Assembly (NCBI RefSeq): GCF_001597745.1
Contig: NZ_LUHJ01000066.1
Coordinates: 43,875 to 91,615, forward strand
Length of the DNA stretch: 47,741 nucleotides
Direction: 5' to 3'
Source of the DNA: Anabaena sp. 4-3
GTDB lineage: Bacteria; Cyanobacteriota; Cyanobacteriia; Cyanobacteriales; Nostocaceae
Below are positions 24,784-33,810 of this stretch, piece by piece; position 1 is the stretch's first letter, and every line of letters begins with the position of its first letter. The translations under genes were made by a program, and so were the position numbers. The notes under the pieces are model-generated. The model had not been told where the DNA came from. It saw only the letters and a list, made by a program, of their open reading frames with translations, and ran no database searches.

Positions 24784-26172
24784 TTACCAACCTCTACATT
24801 GTTCAAGAAAACGCTGGGGAATTTCTACACTGTTCCCCCAGTGCAGATGAATATAAGAAGCATGAACATTTATTGGTAAACACCAACCCTCAAACCCCAA
24901 ATTTTCCTCAACGTCGTAGCGATAAGTTGTAAACAAAGGCTGCTGAGAATTTGATATTACATGAGAACGATGGAACTCATGTCCATAAATATTTGTTCCG
25001 GCATTGACTAATAGATTATCTTGCAAAGCTACAGCCCGACGATAGCCTAAAGTCAGCTTTTTATCCATCGCCGCAGATGTGGGTAATATTCCCACCATCG
25101 GCCAAGATTTGCCCTCAAAATCAACGATTTGCTCACACAAATACATTAACCCACCACACTCAGCAATGGTGGGCATTCCGGCAATAATTGCTTGTTTGAC
25201 ACTATCACGGGCTTGGGTGTTAGCTGCTAATTCTTGAGCAAATACTTCTGGAAAACCACCACCGAAATACATTCCTTGCACACCTTGGGGTAGTTCTGCA
25301 TCTGCTAAAGGACTCCAAAAGACTAACTCTGCCCCTAAATTTTGCAGTATATCGAGATTATCTTGATAGTAAAAATTAAAGGCGCGATCGCGTGCTACGG
25401 CAATCTTGAGGGATGAGGGAGATGAGGGAGATGAGGGAGAAATTTCTACTTTGTCTTCTGTTTTTAACAGAGGTAATAAATTATGCCAATCGAAGCAATT
25501 ATCACCTAAATCGGCGAGGCGAGTCATCACAGCATCCAATTCTGGGAGTTCGGCGGTGGGGATTAAACCTAAATGGCGGTCGGGAATTGTGATGTTATCT
25601 TGACGACGTAGTACACCGAGAATGGGTAAATCTAGAGGTTTGAGAGAGTCTTTGAGTAGGGAAAGATGGCGATCGCTTCCTACGCGATTTAACACTAAAC
25701 CACCAATTTTAATTCTAGGGTCAAAAGCACAATAACCGTGAGCGATCGCCGCCACTGAACCAGACAAGCGGCTACAATCAATCACCAACACCACAGGTAA
25801 ATCTAACAGTCGCGCAATGTGCGCTGTACTCGCAAAATCAGTGCTGAGTGCTGAATGTGTATTTTCCCTCCCCTGCTTCCCAGTCTCCTTGACTCCATCA
25901 AACAACCCCATCACCCCCTCTACCAAAGCATATTCGCTGTTTCGGTGATGACGAGCAAAACACTGCTGAACATAAGCTTCTGAAGTTAATACTGGGTCTA
26001 AATTGCGACACGGGCGACCTGTAACATAGGTGTGAAACATCGGGTCAATATAATCTGGCCCCACCTTGAAAGACTGCACCACAGCACCACGCCGACATAA
26101 AGATGCTAATAATGTCAGCGTAACTGTTGTCTTACCTACCCCACTACGTTCCCCAGCAATCACTAAAGCCAT
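24784..26172 (-). CDS. cobB: Cobyrinate a,c-diamide synthase
   Basis: CobB/CbiA uses glutamine and ATP to amidate the a and c carboxylates of cobyrinic acid in cobalamin synthesis. The 462-residue protein has an N-terminal P-loop GERSGVGKTT, the substrate-loop MFHTYVTGRPCRNLDP, the Walker-B-like LVEGVMGLFDG, and a C-terminal class I glutamine amidotransferase domain with nucleophile Cys in IAECGGLMYL and the late motif HEFHRSH. About residue 245-255 it carries in-frame tandem-repeat sequence (SPSSPSSPSS) at the junction of the two domains, where an added loop would be tolerated. cobB of Pseudomonas naming equals cbiA of Salmonella. It stands alone. Confidence 0.93.
   Translation of the reverse strand: MALVIAGERSGVGKTTVTLTLLASLCRRGAVVQSFKVGPDYIDPMFHTYVTGRPCRNLDPVLTSEAYVQQCFARHHRNSEYALVEGVMGLFDGVKETGKQGRENTHSALSTDFASTAHIARLLDLPVVLVIDCSRLSGSVAAIAHGYCAFDPRIKIGGLVLNRVGSDRHLSLLKDSLKPLDLPILGVLRRQDNITIPDRHLGLIPTAELPELDAVMTRLADLGDNCFDWHNLLPLLKTEDKVEISPSSPSSPSSLKIAVARDRAFNFYYQDNLDILQNLGAELVFWSPLADAELPQGVQGMYFGGGFPEVFAQELAANTQARDSVKQAIIAGMPTIAECGGLMYLCEQIVDFEGKSWPMVGILPTSAAMDKKLTLGYRRAVALQDNLLVNAGTNIYGHEFHRSHVISNSQQPLFTTYRYDVEENLGFEGWCLPINVHASYIHLHWGNSVEIPQRFLEQCRGW
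25408..25441. repeat. GATGAGGGA tandem repeat inside cobB
   Basis: Four or so GATGAGGGA nonamers read in the minus-strand cobB frame as SPSSPSSPSS. The nine-base unit cannot change the frame. The site coincides with the linker between the synthetase and glutaminase domains. Confidence 0.9.
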
Positions 26173-26289
26173 TTGTAGTTTTTAATTAACAGTGCTAATT
26201 ACGAATTTATCAATGTTAGCTATCCCATAAGGTTGATAGGATGGGGAAAAGCTAAAGTTTTGTGCTACAGGTAACAATTCTGTTTAATC

Positions 26290-27603
26290 ATGACTACTCT
26301 AGAAGTTGCTTCTTCCCTGACTCATATCGCCCAACAAACCCGCCAAGCTGCAAGTAAATTGGCACTGCTGTCTACTGAAGTGAAAAATCAAGCGATCGCC
26401 GCCATCGCTGAAGCTTTAGAATCAGCACAGGATGAAATTCTACAAGCTAATATTGCTGATTGTGAAGCGGCTACGGCGGCAGGAATTGCCAAACCTCTGT
26501 ACAAACGCTTGCAGTTAGATGAACATAAATTAAGAGATGCGATCGCTGGGGTGCGAGATGTCGGTAAGCTAGCCGATCCTGTAGGACAAGTCCAAATTCA
26601 CCGCGAACTTGATACAGGCTTGGTTCTCAAACGCATTACTTGCCCTTTAGGCGTACTAGGCATTATATTTGAAGCCCGTCCCGAAGCAGCGATTCAAATC
26701 GTCTCCTTGGCGATTAAATCAGGGAATGGCGTAATTCTCAAATGTGGTAAAGAAGCAGTCCGTTCTTGTGAAGCCATAGTCAAAGCAATTAAACAGGGTT
26801 TATCTCAAACTGCTGTCAGTCCTGACGTTGTACAGTTACTAACAACTAGAGAAGAAACCATAGAACTTTTAAAGTTAGATAAATATGTAGATTTAATTAT
26901 TCCCAGAGGTTCTAATTCTTTTGTGCGGTTTGTTCAAGAAAATACCCGCATTCCGGTATTAGGTCATGCTGATGGAATTTGTCATCTTTATTTAGATCAA
27001 GCTGCTGATATTACCAAAGCTATCAATATTACTGTTGATGCTAAAGTACAATATTGTGCTGCTTGTAATGCTATTGAAACTTTGCTAGTTCACCAAGCAA
27101 TTGCGGCGGAATTTTTGCCAAAACTAGCGGCAGCTTTACAAGCAGTTGATGTACAATTAAGAGGCGATGAACCTACTTTAAAAATATTACCTAATATCGC
27201 TGCTGCCACTGCTATAGATTGGGAAACCGAATACAGTGATTTGATTTTGGCCGTGAAAATTGTAGACTCTTTGGAAGAGGCGATCGCTCACATCAATGAA
27301 TATGGTTCACGTCATACTGATGGCATTGTCACAGAAGATTTAACAGCAGTAGAAACATTTTTTGGCTTAGTCAATTCCGCCGGAGTTTTTCATAATTGTT
27401 CTACCCGTTTTGCTGATGGTTTCCGCTACGGTTTCGGTGCAGAAGTCGGAATTAGTACCCAACAAATGCCGCCCCGTGGCCCTGTTGGTTTAGAAGGTTT
27501 GGTAACATATAAATATCAGTTGACTGGTAATGGTGATATTGTTGCTACCTATACCGGGGCTAATGCTAAAGCCTTTACTCATCGGGATTTGGAAGAATTT
27601 TAA
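26290..27603 (+). CDS. proA: Gamma-glutamyl phosphate reductase
   Basis: ProA reduces glutamyl-5-phosphate to glutamate semialdehyde with NADPH, the second step of proline synthesis. The 437-residue protein has the aldehyde-dehydrogenase-like fold with [44 protein letters not shown], the catalytic Cys259 in [13 protein letters not shown], and the C-terminal [18 protein letters not shown]...GPVGLEGL. Length is usual. proB is not adjacent. The gene ends in a hairpin-forming repeat that supplies its TAA. Confidence 0.96.
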   Translation: MTTLEVASSLTHIAQQTRQAASKLALLSTEVKNQAIAAIAEALESAQDEILQANIADCEAATAAGIAKPLYKRLQLDEHKLRDAIAGVRDVGKLADPVGQVQIHRELDTGLVLKRITCPLGVLGIIFEARPEAAIQIVSLAIKSGNGVILKCGKEAVRSCEAIVKAIKQGLSQTAVSPDVVQLLTTREETIELLKLDKYVDLIIPRGSNSFVRFVQENTRIPVLGHADGICHLYLDQAADITKAINITVDAKVQYCAACNAIETLLVHQAIAAEFLPKLAAALQAVDVQLRGDEPTLKILPNIAAATAIDWETEYSDLILAVKIVDSLEEAIAHINEYGSRHTDGIVTEDLTAVETFFGLVNSAGVFHNCSTRFADGFRYGFGAEVGISTQQMPPRGPVGLEGLVTYKYQLTGNGDIVATYTGANAKAFTHRDLEEF

Positions 27604-27671
27604 ACGCAAAGGGGCGCGGAGGTAAACGCAAAGGAACGCGGAGAAGGAACTTTGCGTACCTCTGCGTTTAA
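27600..27671. repeat. Hairpin repeat supplying both stop codons of convergent genes
   Basis: TAAACGCA at the left end and TGCGTTTA at the right end are inverted copies, with GGAGGTAAACGCAAAGG and CTTTGCGTACCTC as further pairing inside. The left TAA is the proA stop and the right TTA is the menF stop on the other strand. It may work as a bidirectional terminator although it has no U-tract. Confidence 0.75.
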
Positions 27672-29083
27672 ACTAAGGCTTTGAGTAATGCTTGAAGTTT
27701 GAGTTGAATTTCGGCAAATTCTTTTTCAGGATCAGAACCGGCGACGATACCAGCACCAGCATATAGTCTAGCGCGATCGCCATCGATTAAGGCTGAACGT
27801 ATACCGACGATAAACTCACAATTTCCTTGCGAGTCTACCCAGCCTAAAGGCGCAGCATACAACCCTCTCTCAAAGTTTTCGTAACGTCGAATTTCTTCAC
27901 AGGCTACGTCTCTTGCTGCACCGGCTACGGCTGGTGTAGGATGCAGTTGGGCGACAATCTGTAATGGATGGACGTTAGCTGGAACTATGGCTTGAATTGG
28001 TGTCCATAGGTGCTGAATGTTAGATAATTGTCTCAGTCGCGGTGCTAAAACTTGGGGTAATATTCCTAGTTGGGTGAGGCGTTGGGTAATGAAGTCCATG
28101 ACTAATAAATGTTCATGTCTTTCTTTTTCGCTGTTGAGTAAACGGTTGGCGTTTGCTGCGTCTTCCGCAGGTGTTTTACCTCTGGGTGCAGAACCAGCTA
28201 AAGCATCAGTAATTAACTGTTGATTGTGTATACTAATTAGTCTCTCTGGACTCGCACCAATAAAGTTTTGTCCTCTGCCGTTACTGGTAGAAAAAATATA
28301 GCAGTTTGGATGAATTCTGCGGAGATTATTTAAGGAGTTGAATAAGTTAAAGTTCTGATGGGAATTGACATCTAGGACATCTGCCAAGACAATTTTCCTT
28401 AGATGGCTAGAATTTATTTTTTCTAAGGCTGATATGACTGATTGTTTAAATTGCCCTGGATTAACAACAGATTTTTTCGTGAAGATAGCGGGGAAATAAT
28501 CAAGATTGGGCGAGTCAGGTTTTACAGAATTAATTTCATCTATTTTGTTGCTGAGATTTTCGATTACTTTTTGAATATTGACATTGGCATGAATTACTGT
28601 ATTCATTACCAATATACATTTTTCATCTTTTAGAGATATTTGCCAACGTGGTAGAAAAACTGTTGCTGAGGGGAAGGGATAATCAGCTTGGTTATGTTGA
28701 TCAAAAAAGCTGAAGTAACAAAAAAAGTGCGCCCCAGTAAATGCTTCGTTAGTAATACCAAAGTTTATGATATTTTTTAGGTTAGATTTGATAAAATATT
28801 CAGCCTGAGCAAAGCGTTCTTTACCATTAAACTGGATTTTTGTTACTGCGTCGATGGCTGCGATCGCCTCACCTTTGCCACGATTCTCAAAGTAAAAATT
28901 TATTGCATTTGCTTGCGCTAATTTATCTAATACTATCAACGGATCAATTAAGTCAATTTCCAGGGAAACGCTGACAATTTGCCTACAATCGTTTTTCAGG
29001 CAGTTTTCCTGAACAGCTAACAAAAATTGGTATAGCTCTTTGTGTGCTATGAAGAAGTGACTACGACATGGTGAAACTGTCAT
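27668..29083 (-). CDS. menF: Isochorismate synthase
   Basis: MenF converts chorismate to isochorismate, the entry step of phylloquinone (vitamin K1) synthesis for photosystem I. The 471-residue protein has the chorismate-enzyme C-terminal domain: FIGASPERLISIHNQQLITD, ALAGSAPRGKTPAEDAANAN, KERHEHLLVMDFI, LHPTPAVAGAARD and the metal-binding end LYAAPLGWVDSQGNCEFIVG IRSALI. The N-terminal 200 residues are more variable. It is divergent from menA across a 309-base spacer, so the men genes are grouped in both directions. Salicylate-type isochorismate synthases share the domain, but linkage to menACE fits MenF. Confidence 0.92.
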   Translation of the reverse strand: MTVSPCRSHFFIAHKELYQFLLAVQENCLKNDCRQIVSVSLEIDLIDPLIVLDKLAQANAINFYFENRGKGEAIAAIDAVTKIQFNGKERFAQAEYFIKSNLKNIINFGITNEAFTGAHFFCYFSFFDQHNQADYPFPSATVFLPRWQISLKDEKCILVMNTVIHANVNIQKVIENLSNKIDEINSVKPDSPNLDYFPAIFTKKSVVNPGQFKQSVISALEKINSSHLRKIVLADVLDVNSHQNFNLFNSLNNLRRIHPNCYIFSTSNGRGQNFIGASPERLISIHNQQLITDALAGSAPRGKTPAEDAANANRLLNSEKERHEHLLVMDFITQRLTQLGILPQVLAPRLRQLSNIQHLWTPIQAIVPANVHPLQIVAQLHPTPAVAGAARDVACEEIRRYENFERGLYAAPLGWVDSQGNCEFIVGIRSALIDGDRARLYAGAGIVAGSDPEKEFAEIQLKLQALLKALV

Positions 29084-29392
29084 GGATCTATAAATAGTAA
29101 ATTTTTTTTAAGAAATCTTCCAAAAGTGTAATTAAACATGGTCGTATTTCTACAGGTAACATATTCAGTCACCATTTCACCAGAGTATGGTTAGCCTTAT
29201 TGGTCTTGTTCCCAAACCCTGACAAGTCAAGTTAAAGCTGCGGTTAGAAATAAAAAGCGTAAAAGTTGTCATGAGGAGGTTAAATCGTTACGGTTAAAAC
29301 AAAAGTGTTTCCTACCTGAGTATTATAAGGGTGTTATCAAAACATTAAAAACGCAATTTAAAATAAGTTTCTCACACTTTAATTAATCACGA
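29084..29392. promoter_or_regulatory. Divergent menF-menA promoter region
   Basis: These 309 bases must carry the promoters for menF (-) and for menA-menC-menE (+). I see no repeats and no gene here. Specific -35/-10 boxes are not convincing. Confidence 0.5.
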
Positions 29393-29395
29393 GTG

Positions 29396-30301
29396 ATGAC
29401 TACAAAGCAAGTTTATCCTTTTGAGAGTAAATTATGGATGGCGGCAATTAAACCGCCGATGTACAGCGTTGCGATTATGCCGATTTGGGTGGGTACATCT
29501 GTAGCATTTGCAGAAAATAAATTTGTGAATGTAGGGATATTTTCTACTTTTATAGCTGCCGCAATTTTAATTTTGGCTTGGGAAAATATTAGTAATGATG
29601 TATTTGATTCCGAAACAGGTATAGATGTCAATAAACACCATTCACTGGTGAATTTAACAGGTAAAAAAAATTTAATATTTTGGTTAGGAAATTTGTGTTT
29701 AATGGCGGGGTTGTCGGGAATATTAGCGATCGCCATCTGGCAACAAGACCCCACCATTATCGGAATCATTCTGTTATGCTGCGCTTTGGGCTATATGTAC
29801 CAAGGGCCTCCCTTCCGTTTAGGATACCAAGGTTTAGGTGAAATTCTTTGCTTTTTTGCCTTTGGGCCTTTAGGCATCACCGCCGCATACTACAGTCAAA
29901 CCAAAACTTGGTCAAACACCAGTCTAGCAGCCTCGGTGATTGTCGGCATTGTCACCAGTTTAATATTATTTTGCTCTCACTTTCATCAAGTTAAAGATGA
30001 CATCGCCGCCGGCAAGCGATCGCCTATCGTCCGCTTAGGCACAGCCACAGGCGCAAAAGTTCTAACTTGGTTGACAGCTAGCATTTATCCCTTAACCTTG
30101 CTATTTGTACTCTTGGGCATTTTCCCTCTGTGGACGCTGTTAAGTTGCTTAAGTCTGCCCTACGCCTTCAAATTATGTCGCCACGTCCAGCAAAATCACA
30201 ATCAACCAGAAAAAGTCAGTAATTGTAAATTCATCGCCGTAGCCGTGCATTTTTGGAGTTGCTTGTTACTAGGCGTAGGATTTGCGATCGCAGCCCTTTA
30301 A
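29396..30301 (+). CDS. menA: 1,4-dihydroxy-2-naphthoate phytyltransferase
   Basis: MenA attaches the phytyl chain to dihydroxynaphthoate in phylloquinone synthesis. It belongs to the UbiA membrane prenyltransferases. The product has eight or nine hydrophobic helices. It carries the first Asp-rich motif ENISNDVFDSETGIDVNKHH and the second HFHQVKDDIAAGKRSPIVRLG, both needed to bind diphosphate through Mg2+. I chose ATG 29396; a GTG one codon earlier is possible. menC follows 64 bases downstream, past tandem repeats, and menE overlaps menC. Confidence 0.93.
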   Translation: MTTKQVYPFESKLWMAAIKPPMYSVAIMPIWVGTSVAFAENKFVNVGIFSTFIAAAILILAWENISNDVFDSETGIDVNKHHSLVNLTGKKNLIFWLGNLCLMAGLSGILAIAIWQQDPTIIGIILLCCALGYMYQGPPFRLGYQGLGEILCFFAFGPLGITAAYYSQTKTWSNTSLAASVIVGIVTSLILFCSHFHQVKDDIAAGKRSPIVRLGTATGAKVLTWLTASIYPLTLLFVLLGIFPLWTLLSCLSLPYAFKLCRHVQQNHNQPEKVSNCKFIAVAVHFWSCLLLGVGFAIAAL

Positions 30302-30365
30302 GGGAGATGAGGGAGATGAGGGAGAATAACTTTTACCCAATCCCCAATCCCCAATCCCCAATCCC
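30302..30365. repeat. GATGAGGGA and CCCAATC tandem repeats
   Basis: GGGAGATGA units at about 30302-30326 and CCCAATC units at 30340-30364 fill the menA-menC gap. The second array runs into the menC start codon (CCCATGC). Confidence 0.85.
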
Positions 30366-31406
30366 ATGCTTTACCAATTTGAATTTCGTCCCATAGCTAG
30401 AAAATTTGCGCGATCGCTTGTCACCAGTCACGGTGTCTGGGAAACCCGCGAAGCCATTATTTTGCGGCTGTGTGACGCTACAGGTAAAGTTGGCTGGGGA
30501 GAAATCGCCCCCATTAGTTGGTTCGGTTCTGAAACTCTCCCACAGGCTTTAGATTTTTGTCACCAACTCCCCCAACAAATCACCGCCGAAACCATTTATT
30601 CCATCCCCGATAATTTACCCGCTTGTCAATTTGCCTTTGAGTCAGCATTGGAGGGACTAATCAATTCAAAATTCAAAATTCAAAATTCAAAACTAAAGAG
30701 TTTGTGGGAAAAAATCTCCCCTGCACCCCTGCCAATGTCCCATACCCAATACAGCGCGTTACTTCCAGCCGGGGAAGCAGCATTGAGTCAATGGCAAACT
30801 CTCAGACAACAGGGTTACAACACGTTTAAATGGAAAATTGGCGTTGATGATATCGCCCAAGAACTCAAAGTTTTTGATTTATTGACGCAAGCTTTACCAG
30901 CTTCCGCCAAATTGCGCTTAGATGCTAACGGTGGACTTAACTATGAAGAAGCTCAGTTATGGCTACAAACCTGTGATAATTTGTCAAAAAATCAACAATT
31001 AACTTGCCAAATTGAGTTTATTGAACAGCCGCTATCTGTGGCAGAGTTTCCCAAGATGTTGGAGTTGAGTCAGAGTTATGCAACTGCGATCGCCTTAGAT
31101 GAATCTGTCGCCACCCTCAAGCAATTAGCTGCGTGTTATGAACAAGGTTGGCGAGGAATTTTTGTGATTAAACCTGCTATAGCTGGCTATCCTTCACGAC
31201 TGCGGCGATTTTGTCAAGAGAATGAAATAGACGCTGTATTTTCATCAGTCTTTGAAACTGCGATCGCCAGACAAGCCGCACTCCAACTAGCAGAAGAATT
31301 ATCTCACCACAATCGCGCCGTTGGTTTTGGCATCAATCACTTTTTTACCCAAGAACAAGATGAAACCTGGCTGCAAAGTTTATTTACATCACCTGAATCA
31401 CCATGA
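30366..31406 (+). CDS. menC: o-Succinylbenzoate synthase
   Basis: MenC dehydrates SHCHC to o-succinylbenzoate and is an enolase-superfamily enzyme. Motifs in the barrel: TFKWKIGV (catalytic Lys), LRLDANGGL (Asp ligand), EFIEQPL (Glu ligand), ALDESVATL (Asp ligand) and GIFVIKPAIAGYPSR (second catalytic Lys). The 346-residue length is about 20 longer than the usual, because a translated TTTTGAA-type repeat (NSKFKIQNSKLKS at about residues 98-112) and a following Pro-rich stretch lie between the capping domain and the barrel. The end overlaps the menE start by 47 bases. Confidence 0.93.
   Translation: MLYQFEFRPIARKFARSLVTSHGVWETREAIILRLCDATGKVGWGEIAPISWFGSETLPQALDFCHQLPQQITAETIYSIPDNLPACQFAFESALEGLINSKFKIQNSKLKSLWEKISPAPLPMSHTQYSALLPAGEAALSQWQTLRQQGYNTFKWKIGVDDIAQELKVFDLLTQALPASAKLRLDANGGLNYEEAQLWLQTCDNLSKNQQLTCQIEFIEQPLSVAEFPKMLELSQSYATAIALDESVATLKQLAACYEQGWRGIFVIKPAIAGYPSRLRRFCQENEIDAVFSSVFETAIARQAALQLAEELSHHNRAVGFGINHFFTQEQDETWLQSLFTSPESP
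30661..30694. repeat. TTCAAAA tandem repeat inside menC
   Basis: About four TTCAAAA heptamers, the complement of the TTTTGAA unit seen at 45 and 5190, lie within the menC reading frame and are read as a Lys/Asn/Ser-rich insert. Confidence 0.9.
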
Positions 31407-32766
31407 TTGGTTAATTGGTTATAACAGCCAAGAATTTCAGCAAATAACTACAAGTTTATATGCACAACTCACCCAATTAGCACAGCAAAATCAACCCCCA
31501 AAAATTATCCTAGCCGAACGAGAACCAGTCAAATTTTTAGCAGGATTTATCGCCGCTTGTGCAGCTAATTGCAACGTTTTTCTGTGTAACCCCGACTGGG
31601 GAGAACAGGAATTAAATCAGGTATTTAATTTAGTTAAACCTGATATTATTTGGGGATTGGGTACTGGGGACTGGGTACTGGGAACTGGGTACTGGGAACT
31701 GGGTAAAAGTTATTCTCCCTCATCCCCCTCATCCCCCTCATTTCCCCTGATTATGATTCCTACTGGTGGTTCATCGGGAGAAATTAAATTTACCATGCAC
31801 ACTTGGGAAACACTCACCGCATCAGTGGCAGGATTTACAGAATACTTTCAGTTAAAACAAGTAAATTCATTTTGTGTTTTACCCTTATATCATGTCAGTG
31901 GTTTAATGCAATTTATCCGTTCTTTTACTACTGGTGGTAAATTAGTAATCCTACCATTTAAATCAATAGAATTAGGTCAAAAATACCAAATTAAACCGCA
32001 AGAATTTTTTATATCTTTAGTACCAACACAATTACAACGTCTCTTACAAAATCCCGAATTAACTGCATGGCTAGCACAATTTAAAACTGTACTTTTAGGC
32101 GGTGCGCCAGCTTGGGAGGAATTACTAGAAAAAGCCAGATTTCACGGTATCAGGTTAGCACCAACCTATGGAATGACTGAAACTGCTTCCCAAATTGCCA
32201 CACTCAAACCAGAGGATTTCTTAAATCATAAAACAGGCAGTGGTCAAATTCTGCCCCACGCTCAAGTTAAAATTTGTAATTCCCAAGGGCAAGTTTTACA
32301 AGCAAATCAAATAGGTAACATCACCATTCAAGCTAAATCTTTAGCCCTCGGTTACTATCCTCACATCTGGAATCATCAACATGATTTTGCAGTAGATGAT
32401 TTAGGTTTTATCGATGAGCAAGGTTATTTAAACATTGTCGGACGCAACAGTGATAAAATCATCTCAGGCGGAGAAAATATTTATCCAGCAGAAGTAGAAG
32501 CAGCTATCCGTAACACTGGTATGGTTACTGATGTGTGTGTGATTGGGATAAAACATCAAGATTGGGGACAAGCATTAACAGCCGTTTATATTCCCAGAAA
32601 CTCAGATATTACTGCTGGAGAAATTAAAAACGCACTCTACAATCAAATCAGTAAGTTTAAAATTCCTAAATATTGGATTCCTCAGACTAATTTACCTCGC
32701 AACGCCCAAGGTAAAATTAATCGCCAAAAACTACAGCAAATAGCTACAGAATTTCTTTCAAAATAA
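31360..32766 (+). CDS. menE: o-Succinylbenzoate-CoA ligase
   Basis: MenE adenylates o-succinylbenzoate and joins it to CoA. It shows the AMP-binding loop MIPTGGSSGEIKFTMHT, the APTYGMTETASQI motif, GYLNIVGRNSDKIISGGENI and the C-terminal Lys in PRNAQGKINRQKL. I chose ATG 31360 (468 residues, MKPGCKVYLHHLNHHDWLIG), because YLHHLNHHDWLIGY has the look of the homologous N-terminus and this start overlaps menC by 47 bases. A start at 31321 is possible but adds unrelated residues. At about residues 97-129 the protein carries two different tandem repeats read in frame just before the AMP-binding loop. Confidence 0.92.
   Translation: MKPGCKVYLHHLNHHDWLIGYNSQEFQQITTSLYAQLTQLAQQNQPPKIILAEREPVKFLAGFIAACAANCNVFLCNPDWGEQELNQVFNLVKPDIIWGLGTGDWVLGTGYWELGKSYSPSSPSSPSFPLIMIPTGGSSGEIKFTMHTWETLTASVAGFTEYFQLKQVNSFCVLPLYHVSGLMQFIRSFTTGGKLVILPFKSIELGQKYQIKPQEFFISLVPTQLQRLLQNPELTAWLAQFKTVLLGGAPAWEELLEKARFHGIRLAPTYGMTETASQIATLKPEDFLNHKTGSGQILPHAQVKICNSQGQVLQANQIGNITIQAKSLALGYYPHIWNHQHDFAVDDLGFIDEQGYLNIVGRNSDKIISGGENIYPAEVEAAIRNTGMVTDVCVIGIKHQDWGQALTAVYIPRNSDITAGEIKNALYNQISKFKIPKYWIPQTNLPRNAQGKINRQKLQQIATEFLSK
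31651..31747. repeat. Two tandem repeats inside menE
   Basis: GGGGATTGGGTACTGG-type units (31651-31702, read as WGLGTGDWVLGTGYWELG) are followed by TCATCCCCC units (31716-31742, read as SPSSPSSPS). The insertion is open in the menE frame and lies between the N-terminal helices and the AMP-binding loop. Confidence 0.9.
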
Positions 32767-32822
32767 CTGAACCGTATTGCTTTTTATGAGATTTTAGCAG
32801 AATTTATCGACTATTTATTTAT

Positions 32823-33168
32823 CGAAAATTTGGGTTGAAAACCCCGTCGTTCTACGACGGCTTTCTGGTATACTAGCAGTAGGTTGTAGACCGTGAGAAC
32901 GATGAGGAAACAGGTAAAACGTCCTACTCCGTGATCTCAAAATGCCTAACAGTCAATGGTGTAAAAATAAGTCCAAACTGTAAGGTCGAAAAGCAATTAA
33001 ATAGGGTAGGGCATACCCAAATTTACGCTTGGGGAGTAGTCCTTAAGTGGGGTATATCGAGAGATATGTTTCGGACTAGACATGAAACTGTAAGACCAAA
33101 ATCAACATCGTTGGTGGAGGCAGGATTCAGCCCAAGAATCTCCGCACTTTTAGGGCGGAGAGTGTCAA
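32823..33168 (+). mobile_element. Non-autonomous IS200/IS605-type element, copy 2
   Basis: By eye identical to copy 1 (346 bp), preceded by TTAT (32819-32822) and ending AGTGTCAA. It lies 56 bases after menE, in the same orientation. Identity between copies implies recent spread or gene conversion. The 3' flank begins ATGTACAAATTATTTC. Confidence 0.8.
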
Positions 33169-33252
33169 ATGTACAAATTATTTCAGGGTTGCAAATTTAG
33201 TAAACTAAATCTGAAACCCTTGAATTTGCGATATTACAGACTGAGAATTGAA

Positions 33253-33339
33253 CGGAGAGGGAGGGATTCGAACCCTCGTTGAAGTTGCCCCCAAACAGCA
33301 TTTCCAGTGCTGCGCCTTCAACCACTCGGCCACCTCTCC
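33253..33339 (-). tRNA. tRNA-Ser (GGA anticodon)
   Basis: The minus strand folds as a class II tRNA: acceptor GGAGAGG pairing with CCTCTCC, discriminator G, D-arm GGCCGAGTGGTTGAAGGC, anticodon stem CAGCA/TGCTG with loop CTGGAAA (anticodon GGA, reading UCC/UCU), a long variable arm (TTTGGGGGCAACTTC region), and T-arm GAGGGTTCGAATCCCTC. CCA is not encoded. Confidence 0.95.
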
Positions 33340-33441
33340 AGGTGTCACGATTTATCATGATAATATAAAATTCTAAAAAATGCAAAGATAAAAGAAGATA
33401 TTTTTGAAATTTTCTTCTGAACGTCCCAAAACCATAGCAAG

Positions 33442-33810
33442 ATGTCCGACACATACACGATTAAAGTACGCGATCGCGCCACTGGCAAAGAGTATACCCT
33501 ACAAGTACCCGATGACCGCTACATCCTCCACACCGCCGAACAGCAAGGAGTAGAATTGCCATTTTCCTGTCGGAATGGAGCTTGTACTACTTGCGCTGTG
33601 CGGGTGGTATCCGGGGAAATCTACCAACCGGAAGCCGTAGGATTATCCCTAGAATTGCGCCGCCAAGGTTATGCTTTGTTGTGCGTCAGTTATGCTCGTT
33701 CTGACTTGGAAGTAGAAACCCAAGACGAAGATGAAGTTTATGAACTGCAATTCGGACGCTACTTCGCTAAAGGACGAGTGAAAGCGGGTTTACCGTTAGA
33801 TGAAGATTAA
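33442..33810 (+). CDS. 2Fe-2S plant-type ferredoxin with C-terminal extension
   Basis: The 122-residue ferredoxin has four cluster cysteines: Cys43, Cys48, Cys51 (FSCRNGACTTCAVRV) and Cys81 (LLCVSYA). The C-terminal tail YELQFGRYFAKGRVKAGLPL extends it beyond the usual 97-99 residues of PetF. This tail resembles the FdC2-type ferredoxins of cyanobacteria and plants, which do not replace PetF in electron flow to FNR. It is cytoplasmic. It starts 102 bases from the divergently placed tRNA gene, and the next ORF begins directly after its stop codon. Confidence 0.92.
   Translation: MSDTYTIKVRDRATGKEYTLQVPDDRYILHTAEQQGVELPFSCRNGACTTCAVRVVSGEIYQPEAVGLSLELRRQGYALLCVSYARSDLEVETQDEDEVYELQFGRYFAKGRVKAGLPLDED

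Noticed and set aside
31321-31359. Longer menE start at 31321
   Set aside because: The extra 13 residues are the menC sequence in another frame; 31360 gives a more family-like N-terminus.
33197-33454. Minus-strand ORF across the tRNA-Ser gene
   Set aside because: Its central part is the tRNA sequence itself.
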